A DNA stretch of 5,761 bases from Candidatus Delongbacteria bacterium. Lineage in GTDB: Bacteria > Bacteroidota > Bacteroidia > Bacteroidales > ML635J-15. Each line of letters opens with the position of its first letter. Position 1 is the stretch's first letter. Below the pieces are notes generated by a model. That model did not search any database, was not told the origin of the DNA, and worked only from the letters and a program-made list of their open reading frames with translations. The DNA is taken from the NCBI GenBank assembly GCA_027858215.1, contig JAQIDD010000258.1, positions 1 through 5,761 of the forward strand, in the 5' to 3' direction. The position numbers and the translations under genes are program-made. Positions 1 to 5,761 of this stretch are shown here, piece after piece.

Positions 1-20
1 GACAGAACAACATCATTATT

Positions 21-2804
21 ATGGAATACAATTTCACAAATATTGAAAAAAAATGGCAAAAAATCTGGAAGGCAAATCAGGTTTATAAAGTAACAGAAGA
101 CAATAGCAAGCCAAAATATTACGTGCTTGATATGTTTCCTTCTCCATCGGTGGCAGGTTTGCATGTCGGCCATCCCCTGGGTTATATTGCATCCGATATT
201 TATGCCCGCTACAAGCGGTTAAGAGGATTCAACGTGTTGCACCCGATGGGGTTCGATGCGTATGGATTGCCTGCTGAACAATACGCGATACAAACCGGTA
301 CGCATCCGGCCACCACAACGGAAAAAAACATCAAACGGTATCGCAGCCAGCTTGACCAACTTGGTTTTAGTTTTGACTGGTCCCGTGAGGTCCGTACCTG
401 TGACTCTCAGTACTACAAATGGACACAATGGACATTCATCCAGTTGTTTCATCACTGGTACGACCAATCGCAGCAAAAAGCACGCCCCATCAAAGCACTT
501 GTTGACAGCTTTGAAAAACAAGGCAGTGATGCTGTTGATGCTGCCCGTGATGAACACGAACCGTTTAGCGCCGAAGCCTGGAAACAGATGTCAGAAAAAC
601 AGCAATCAGACATACTCATGCATTACCGCCTGGCTTACCTTTCCGAAACCATGGTCAACTGGTGTCCGGCACTGGGTACCGTGCTGGCCAATGATGAGGT
701 AAAAGACGGGTATTCGGAGCGTGGCGGTCATCCCGTAGAAAGAAAACGCATGCAACAATGGTCATTGCGCATCACAGCCTATGCCGAGCGCTTGCTGAAA
801 GGGCTTGAAAAAATTGACTGGAGTGACTCGCTGAAAGAAATGCAAAAAAACTGGATAGGCAAGTCAGTGGGCGCATCCGTGGATTTTGGTATTGAAGGCC
901 ACGATGAAAAAATCGAAGTGTTTACCACGCGTCCGGATACACTCTGGGGCACCACTTTTATGGTGCTGGCACCGGAGCACAAATTGGTTGAAAAAATCAC
1001 CACAGGTGAAAAGAAACCGGAAGGGGATGCTTACATAGAAAAGGCAAAAAAACGTTCAGAGCGTGAACGACAAGCTGAAACCAAAGCAATAAGTGGCGTT
1101 TTTACTGGCGCTTATGGCATCAATCCACTGAATGGCAAAAAAATTCCCATCTGGATAGCCGATTATGTGCTTTCAGGCTATGGTACCGGTGCGATCATGG
1201 CTGTGCCTGCTCATGACAGCCGAGATTTTAAATTCGCCAGGCACTTTGATATTCCCATTATTCAGGTGGTTGTGCCTAAAGGAGAACAACCAGGCAACAC
1301 GGATGAGTGGGAAGACAGTAAGGATTCGACCGAAGGGACCATCATCAATTCAGATTTCATCAATGGGATGAAAGTTAAAGATGCCATCCGGAAGGTGATT
1401 GACTATCTTGAAGCACAGAATATCGGCCATGCCAAGGTAAATTATAAGCTTCGTGATGCTATATTCAGTCGTCAGCGGTATTGGGGCGAACCGTTTCCTG
1501 TGTTTTACAAAAACGGGGTTCCGTATACCCTGGATATAAACCAATTACCCCTGAATTTGCCTGAAGTGGATAAATACCAACCCACTGAATACGGCAAACC
1601 GCCACTGGCAAGAGCTGAAAACTGGAAAACAGAAGATGGTTATCCGCTGGAAACCAATACTATGCCAGGGTTTGCCGGGTCAAGCGGCTATTACTTGCGA
1701 TACATGGACCCACACAATGAAGAACGGTATTTTTCAGCAGAAGCTGTCAATTACTGGCAGGATGTGGACTTGTATATTGGTGGGGCTGAACATGCTACAG
1801 GTCACCTCATTTATGCCCGATTTTGGAACAAATTTCTGTATGATATTGGTTTGTCTGTCAAAGAAGAACCATTCAAGAAGCTGATAAATCAGGGTATGAT
1901 ACAAGGCCGTTCGAATTTTGTCTATAAAGTAAAAAATGACAATAAATTTGTCAGCCACGGACTTAGAAATCAATACGATACAATCAAGCAACATGTGAAT
2001 GTCAACATTGTTAACAATGATATCCTTGATGTTGAAGCGTTTAGAAAATGGCGCCCTGATGTCGGAGATGCGGAATTTGTGCTTGAAGACGACAACTATA
2101 TTTGCGGATGGGAAGTGGAAAAAATGTCCAAATCAAAGTACAACGTTCAAAACCCGGATGACCTGGTGGAGCAGTATGGTGCTGATACTCTCCGCATGTA
2201 TGAGATGTTCCTTGGTCCGATTGAAGCCCATAAGCCCTGGGATACCAATGGCATTGAAGGGGTATTTCGATTTGTCAAAAAATTCTGGCGGCTTTTTCAT
2301 CAGGACAACCGGTTTTCTGTTTCGGATGAAAAAGCAGATGAAAAATCCAACAAAAGCCTGCACGCCTGCATAAAAAAGGTGGGTGAAGACATTGAGCGCT
2401 TTTCTTTCAATACCTGCATTTCCACTTTGATGATAACCACCAATGAATTGCTGGAGCATAAGGCAGCCCAACGTGAAGTGCTGGAGCCCATGGTTATTCT
2501 TCTGGCACCATTTGCCCCGCATATTGCAGAAGAACTGTGGCATTTGTTTGGTAATGACGGTTCAGTAGTGGACGCTGAATTCCCGGCATTTAACCCTTCA
2601 CTGCTGGTAGAAAACAGTTTTGAATATCCCGTATCGTTCAACGGAAAAATGCGTTTCAAACTTGACGTGCCCAACGATATGAAAAAAGAGGATATACAGG
2701 AAGCGGTTATGAATCATCCAAAAGCTCAAAAGTGGATTGAAGGCAAACAATTGATAAAATTTATTTTTGTGCCAAAGAAAATCATCAATGTTGTGGTAAA
2801 ATAA
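21..2804 (+). CDS. leuS: Leucyl-tRNA synthetase (class I aminoacyl-tRNA synthetase)
   Basis: This cytosolic enzyme activates leucine with ATP and charges tRNA-Leu; its CP1 domain hydrolyses mischarged tRNA. Visible in order: the HIGH-type motif HVGH at residues 48-51; the core segment DAYGLPAEQ; NWCP at 213-216; the editing-domain TTRPDT at 302-307; the editing segment GTGAIMAVPAHDSRD at 388-402, with the conserved Asp at 399; SRQRYWGE at 483-490; GGAEHATGH at 587-595 in the synthetic site; KMSKS at 701-705; a helical anticodon-binding domain containing APFAPHIAEELWH from 829; and a C-terminal tRNA-binding domain starting near the NGKMRFKL segment. Residues of about 149-200 form an insertion absent from E. 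coli LeuRS, and the cysteines of the first E. coli zinc module are missing; both fit Bacteroidota enzymes. The length of 927 residues is normal for that group. The start is supported by the MEYNF N-terminus, although no Shine-Dalgarno sequence lies in the 20 bases before it. Odd: Ser41 and Val44 replace the usual Tyr and Gly of the PYPSG loop. The identification is essentially certain. Confidence 0.98.
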   Translation: MEYNFTNIEKKWQKIWKANQVYKVTEDNSKPKYYVLDMFPSPSVAGLHVGHPLGYIASDIYARYKRLRGFNVLHPMGFDAYGLPAEQYAIQTGTHPATTTEKNIKRYRSQLDQLGFSFDWSREVRTCDSQYYKWTQWTFIQLFHHWYDQSQQKARPIKALVDSFEKQGSDAVDAARDEHEPFSAEAWKQMSEKQQSDILMHYRLAYLSETMVNWCPALGTVLANDEVKDGYSERGGHPVERKRMQQWSLRITAYAERLLKGLEKIDWSDSLKEMQKNWIGKSVGASVDFGIEGHDEKIEVFTTRPDTLWGTTFMVLAPEHKLVEKITTGEKKPEGDAYIEKAKKRSERERQAETKAISGVFTGAYGINPLNGKKIPIWIADYVLSGYGTGAIMAVPAHDSRDFKFARHFDIPIIQVVVPKGEQPGNTDEWEDSKDSTEGTIINSDFINGMKVKDAIRKVIDYLEAQNIGHAKVNYKLRDAIFSRQRYWGEPFPVFYKNGVPYTLDINQLPLNLPEVDKYQPTEYGKPPLARAENWKTEDGYPLETNTMPGFAGSSGYYLRYMDPHNEERYFSAEAVNYWQDVDLYIGGAEHATGHLIYARFWNKFLYDIGLSVKEEPFKKLINQGMIQGRSNFVYKVKNDNKFVSHGLRNQYDTIKQHVNVNIVNNDILDVEAFRKWRPDVGDAEFVLEDDNYICGWEVEKMSKSKYNVQNPDDLVEQYGADTLRMYEMFLGPIEAHKPWDTNGIEGVFRFVKKFWRLFHQDNRFSVSDEKADEKSNKSLHACIKKVGEDIERFSFNTCISTLMITTNELLEHKAAQREVLEPMVILLAPFAPHIAEELWHLFGNDGSVVDAEFPAFNPSLLVENSFEYPVSFNGKMRFKLDVPNDMKKEDIQEAVMNHPKAQKWIEGKQLIKFIFVPKKIINVVVK

Positions 2805-2931
2805 AGGGGGCTGGCTGATTTATTTTGGAGATTTGTTTGCCAAAGTCATTCTTAAAGGCTCTGATTACATGTTTAATGTCAATTTGGTAATGAATTAAAA
2901 AGCTGATATTGTGGAATTTAAAAACTAATCC

Positions 2932-2959
2932 TGAATACTTAAATAATTATTAAGATTCA
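2932..2959. repeat. Imperfect AT-rich inverted repeat upstream of the peptidase gene
   Basis: The left arm reads TGAAT-a-CTTA-a-ATAA and the right arm TTATTAAGATTCA. All 13 bases of the right arm pair with the left arm once two single A bulges (2937 and 2942) are allowed, and the dyad centre lies between 2946 and 2947. It sits 73 bases before the peptidase start and 127 bases after the leuS stop. No T-run follows, so it is not a standard terminator. It could be a regulator-binding site or a weak mRNA hairpin. Because the spacer is AT-rich, chance is a real alternative. Confidence 0.4.
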
Positions 2960-3032
2960 AAGCATCAACGTATAATCAAAATATGTATTTTTAAGAACAT
3001 TTTAAACGCAACCAATAATTAAAGTAAAAAGC

Positions 3033-3092
3033 ATGAGAAAATTTAGTGTACTCTTAGCAATTTTATTTGCCTTTATCACTTTCGCAAAGGCA
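3033..3092 (+). other. Sec signal peptide of the S46 peptidase
   Basis: Residues 1-20 have a short basic start (MRK), a hydrophobic stretch from Phe4 to Phe17, and Ala-Lys-Ala at 18-20, which suits signal peptidase I. There is no cysteine after the hydrophobic core, so it is not a lipoprotein signal. Cleavage after Ala20 gives Asp21 as the mature N-terminus. The mature protein ends without an obvious type IX sorting domain, so a soluble periplasmic location is inferred. Confidence 0.88.
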
Positions 3093-5222
3093 GACGAGGG
3101 CATGTGGATACCAGGCCACATCAGTAAAATGAATTATACTGATATGCAAAAGCTGGGTCTGAAACTCAGTCCTGAAGAAATCTACAGCATCAACAATTCA
3201 AGCATTAAAGATGCAATTTTCCAGCTTGTTGGTGAGAGCGGACAGGGTTTTTGTACCGGAGAAATGGTTTCTGACAAAGGCCTGTTGTTCACCAATCATC
3301 ACTGTGGTTACGAAGCCATTGCCAATTTATCATCCACAGAAACCAATTACCTTGACGACGGATACTGGTCCAAAAGCCTGAATGAAGAAATTCCTGTCCC
3401 GGGCGTAAGCGTAACCAGGGTTGTCAGAATTGATGATGTAACTGAACAGGTGTTGAAAGATATTAGCTTTGATACCAAAGAAAGTGAAAGGGATAAACTT
3501 ATCAATAAACGCATTTCAGAAATTGAAGAAAAAGCCGAAGCAGATAATCATTACGAAGCCAAGGTAAAAGAAATGTACATGGGTGGAGAATATTATTTGT
3601 TTGTTTATGAAGAATTTGGAGATGTACGTTTTGTGGCAGCACCCCCATCATCCATAGGCAAATTTGGTGGTGACACCGACAACTGGATGTGGCCACGCCA
3701 TACCGGAGATTTTTCCATTTTCCGTGTTTACATGGGTAAAGATGGTAATCCCACAGATGAATACCAGGAAGACAATGTGCCGTATAAACCCCTGCACCAT
3801 TTGCCCATTTCAATCAAAGGTGTTAAAGAAGGTGATTTTACCATGATCATGGGTTTCCCCGGACAAACAGAACGTTACCTGCCTTCATATGGTATGGAAT
3901 ACAAGATGAATTCTTTTGACCCGACAGCGGTTGAGATGCTTGGAACAAAGCTGGCTGTTATGAAAAAATTCATGGACAAAGACAATGAACTCAAATTGGA
4001 ACTGGCTGACGAATACGCTTCATTGGCAAACGCCCATAAAATGTTCAAAGGAGAAGCCCTGAATCTGAAACAGACCGATGCTATTCAGCGCCGTGAAAAA
4101 TTGCAGCAAGAATTTAAAACGTGGGTAAACGCTAACAAAACCCGCAAAGCCAAATATGGTGATATTCTTACCAATCTGAAAGACTTGTACAGTGATTTTG
4201 AACCTGTGACAGAAGACTTGGTGGCCGTTTCACTTGGTTTGCTCCAATCAAGCGACAAAATCATGTATGTCCAGCAATATAAAACCCTGAAAAAACTGCT
4301 GGAAAACAAAAAGGATAATGAAGATAAAATTAAAAACACAATAGAACGCCTTAAAAATAAACTGGATGAACATTATGAAAATTATCATCCGGAAATGGAC
4401 AAAGAAATACTGCGAAATTTGTTGAAAGCCTATGTGAATTACATTGACGCTGACAGGCAACCCGAATTTTTTACTGCCTATTTGCCCGATGAGTATAACG
4501 CTGATAACATTGAGGGCTCAATTGATGAATTTGTTGAAGATGTGTATGAAAATTCCATATTCACAAGCAAAGAACGCATCACGGAATTTTTGGAAAAACC
4601 AAAACCCAAAACCATGGAAAAAGACCCGATGGTTATTTTCTATGAAAGTTTGATGAGTTCGGTTATGGGATCTCAAATGAGCTACTTAAGCCTGATGAAT
4701 GATATCAACGTCTATGAGCGCAAATTCATTCAGGGTTTACGTGAGTTCCAGCCCGATAAAAAATTCTACCCGGATGCTAATTCAACCTTAAGAATGACTT
4801 ATGGTACTGTTCAAAGCTATGATCCTGCTGATGCAGTGCATTACAAAGAAATCACCTACATTGACGGCATCATTGAAAAGCGCGACCCCAATGATGAAGA
4901 ATTCCAGGTACCTGAAAAACTGGTTGAATTATACAAAGCCAAAGACTACGGGCGTTATGCCGACCACACAGGAAATTTACCTGTTTGCTTCATCAGCGAC
5001 AACGACATCACAGGTGGAAATTCCGGCAGTCCGATTCTCAATGGCAACGGTGAACTTGTAGGGCTTGCTTTTGACGGCAACTGGGAATGGTTGTGCAGTA
5101 ACCTGATTTACAACTCCGAATTGCAGCGTACCATCAACGTGGATGCACGTTATGTGTTGTGGGTCATTGAAAAAATCGGAGGCGCTGACAATATCATTGC
5201 AGAACTGGATATCGTGGAATAA
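3033..5222 (+). CDS. S46 family dipeptidyl-peptidase, DPP7-like, secreted to the periplasm
   Basis: This serine peptidase is predicted to remove dipeptides from the N-termini of peptides in the periplasm, supplying them for uptake. The signal peptide covers residues 1-20 with AKA before the cut, leaving the mature N-terminus DEGMW that is typical of S46 enzymes. The chymotrypsin-like fold is split. Catalytic His90 lies in TNHHCGY, and Asp226 (in HTGDF) is the likely catalytic aspartate, nine residues after Asn217-Trp218, matching the spacing known in DAP BII, where that Asn-Trp pair helps bind the substrate amine. Nucleophile Ser664 lies in TGGNSGSP. Asn333 (in ANAHK) is a further probable amine ligand. 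A charged helical domain, roughly residues 280-575, covers the cleft, as in the family. Gly682 (in AFDGNW), 18 residues after the serine, matches DPP7 (Gly673, hydrophobic P1) rather than DPP11 (Arg673, Asp/Glu P1). The length of 729 fits the family. The gene stands alone, with a terminator directly after it. The family is sure; the substrate preference is inferred. Confidence 0.96.
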   Translation: MRKFSVLLAILFAFITFAKADEGMWIPGHISKMNYTDMQKLGLKLSPEEIYSINNSSIKDAIFQLVGESGQGFCTGEMVSDKGLLFTNHHCGYEAIANLSSTETNYLDDGYWSKSLNEEIPVPGVSVTRVVRIDDVTEQVLKDISFDTKESERDKLINKRISEIEEKAEADNHYEAKVKEMYMGGEYYLFVYEEFGDVRFVAAPPSSIGKFGGDTDNWMWPRHTGDFSIFRVYMGKDGNPTDEYQEDNVPYKPLHHLPISIKGVKEGDFTMIMGFPGQTERYLPSYGMEYKMNSFDPTAVEMLGTKLAVMKKFMDKDNELKLELADEYASLANAHKMFKGEALNLKQTDAIQRREKLQQEFKTWVNANKTRKAKYGDILTNLKDLYSDFEPVTEDLVAVSLGLLQSSDKIMYVQQYKTLKKLLENKKDNEDKIKNTIERLKNKLDEHYENYHPEMDKEILRNLLKAYVNYIDADRQPEFFTAYLPDEYNADNIEGSIDEFVEDVYENSIFTSKERITEFLEKPKPKTMEKDPMVIFYESLMSSVMGSQMSYLSLMNDINVYERKFIQGLREFQPDKKFYPDANSTLRMTYGTVQSYDPADAVHYKEITYIDGIIEKRDPNDEEFQVPEKLVELYKAKDYGRYADHTGNLPVCFISDNDITGGNSGSPILNGNGELVGLAFDGNWEWLCSNLIYNSELQRTINVDARYVLWVIEKIGGADNIIAELDIVE

Positions 5223-5249
5223 ATATCTTTTTCATAAATACAATTGATT

Positions 5250-5276
5250 AAAGCCGGAATGTTTTTCCGGCTTTTT
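5250..5276 (+). terminator. Rho-independent terminator after the S46 peptidase gene
   Basis: A perfect 10-base-pair stem is formed by AAAGCCGGAA (5250-5259) and TTCCGGCTTT (5265-5274) around the 5-base loop TGTTT. The T-run covers 5272-5276 and overlaps the stem end, with further T-rich sequence to 5283. It begins 28 bases after the peptidase stop codon, so it should end that transcript and separate it from the sigma factor gene downstream. Confidence 0.9.
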
Positions 5277-5299
5277 ATATTTTAGAAAAAATTTATTAT

Positions 5300-5307
5300 T
5301 ACTTTCG
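5300..5307 (+). promoter_or_regulatory. Putative Bacteroidota-type -7 promoter element for the sigma factor gene
   Basis: TACTTTCG matches the Bacteroidota housekeeping -7 consensus TAnnTTTG at all but one position. It ends 7 bases before the ATG at 5315, which would place the transcription start at or within a few bases of the start codon. A -33 TTG-type element at the usual 19-21 base spacing is not visible; that region is the AT-rich tail of the preceding terminator. The call is therefore tentative. Confidence 0.4.
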
Positions 5308-5314
5308 TGCTGAT

Positions 5315-5761
5315 ATGGTTGCTATTCTTCTATCGTCTAAACGACTGGATAAACGAGATGAATCATTGGTAAATTTGTATCGTGAAACCAATGATAAAGC
5401 CCTGATAGGGGAATTGTTTAACCGGTATTCCGAATTTGTGCTTGCCATTTGCATGAAATACCTTAAAAATAAATCCGAAGCGGAGGAAACAACCCTGGTG
5501 GTATTTGAATCCCTGTTTTCAAAATTAAAAAAGCATAAAGTAGAATATTTCAAAACATGGTTGTATTCTGTAGCCAGAAACACATGTCTGGAATTGTTGC
5601 GTAAAAATCAGTCCCGGATAAAACGTGAATCAGAATATCAAAAAAACGAAGCGGTGTTTATGGAATCTGTGCCTGAATATCATCAAAAGGAAGAGAATGA
5701 ATTAAAACAAAACGAAGACAAGGCATTGGAAGAAGCTTTGACTAGCCTGGGAGAGGAACAC
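5315..5761 (+). CDS. ECF-like RNA polymerase sigma-70 family sigma factor (3' end cut by window)
   Basis: The reading frame runs from ATG 5315 off the window edge, giving 149 codons without a stop. Residues of about 28-97 are a sigma region 2: a helix around ELFNRYSEFVLAICMKYLKN, then SEAEETTLVVFESLFSKL (region 2.1-2.2), then FKTWLYSVARNTCLELLRK, the hallmark promoter-melting and -10 recognition helix. A charged linker rich in Glu, Lys and Gln follows, and ALEEALTSLGEE at the edge looks like the start of region 4, whose helix-turn-helix lies outside the window. Such factors bind core RNA polymerase and direct it to a specific promoter set. TAA at 5249-5251 is the in-frame stop upstream, with no ATG, GTG or TTG between it and 5315, so this start is favoured although it has no Shine-Dalgarno sequence. 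The usual Gln-Glu of region 2.2 is Leu-Val here. No anti-sigma gene is visible. The regulon cannot be inferred. Confidence 0.87.
   Translation, partial: MVAILLSSKRLDKRDESLVNLYRETNDKALIGELFNRYSEFVLAICMKYLKNKSEAEETTLVVFESLFSKLKKHKVEYFKTWLYSVARNTCLELLRKNQSRIKRESEYQKNEAVFMESVPEYHQKEENELKQNEDKALEEALTSLGEEH

Noticed and set aside
219..2674. Overlapping open frames inside leuS on both strands, up to about 150 codons
   Set aside because: They lie wholly within a gene with intact conserved motifs, resemble no family I recognise, and show low-complexity composition typical of shadow frames.
2823..2844. Hairpin TTTGG/CCAAA as a leuS terminator
   Set aside because: The stem is only 5 base pairs around an 11-base loop and is not followed by a T-run.
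2986..2993. TATTTTTA as a Bacteroidota -7 promoter element for the peptidase gene
   Set aside because: It matches TAnnTTTG except for the final G, but the surrounding spacer is almost all A and T, and no TTG-type -33 element is present 19-21 bases upstream. Similar matches would arise by chance.
3502..5061. Overlapping open frames inside the S46 peptidase gene
   Set aside because: All are short and fully inside a well-supported coding region, with no recognisable domains or independent start signals.
5250..5276. Bidirectional terminator
   Set aside because: Read on the minus strand the stem is followed only by the short TTT already in the stem and then AATCAATTG, and there is no convergent gene on that strand that needs termination.
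5299..5583. Minus-strand open frame of 94 codons opposite the sigma factor
   Set aside because: The plus-strand frame encodes a clear sigma region 2, and the antisense product shows no recognisable features.
21..5761. A novel multi-gene defence, mobile or biosynthetic system
   Set aside because: The window holds one housekeeping gene, one known peptidase family member and one partial sigma factor, with no repeats, integrase, transposase or toxin-antitoxin signature linking them.

Overview
The window looks like ordinary chromosomal DNA from a member of the Bacteroidota. Three points support this. The leucyl-tRNA synthetase has the Bacteroidota-type N-terminus (MEYNF...) and a long insertion before its NWCP motif. 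A secreted S46 dipeptidyl-peptidase is present, a family best known from Bacteroidota and some Proteobacteria. The last gene has a promoter-like TACTTTCG close to the Bacteroidota -7 consensus (TAnnTTTG) and no Shine-Dalgarno sequence. No mobile element, CRISPR array, tRNA or rRNA was seen.

Layout, all on the + strand: (1) 21-2804, a complete leuS encoding cytosolic leucyl-tRNA synthetase of 927 residues. (2) 2805-3032, a 228-base AT-rich spacer with no gene; its one notable structure is an imperfect inverted repeat at 2932-2959. (3) 3033-5222, a complete 729-residue S46 serine dipeptidyl-peptidase with a signal peptide, an intact catalytic triad and a glycine at the position that separates DPP7-like from DPP11-like specificity. 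(4) 5250-5276, a strong intrinsic terminator. (5) 5315 to the window end, the first 149 codons of an ECF-like sigma-70 family factor, cut by the window edge just as region 4 begins.

The genes show no obvious shared pathway. leuS is translational housekeeping, and the peptidase probably releases dipeptides in the periplasm for uptake. The sigma factor is set apart from the peptidase by the terminator and appears to have its own promoter. The 228-base gap suggests the peptidase is also transcribed separately from leuS, though I found no convincing leuS terminator.

I did not find a new multi-gene system here. The points most worth checking are two substitutions in the leucine-binding loop of LeuRS next to its HIGH motif, the four-cysteine arrangement and S1-pocket residues of the peptidase, the inverted repeat upstream of the peptidase, and the nearly leaderless start and divergent region 2.2 of the sigma factor.
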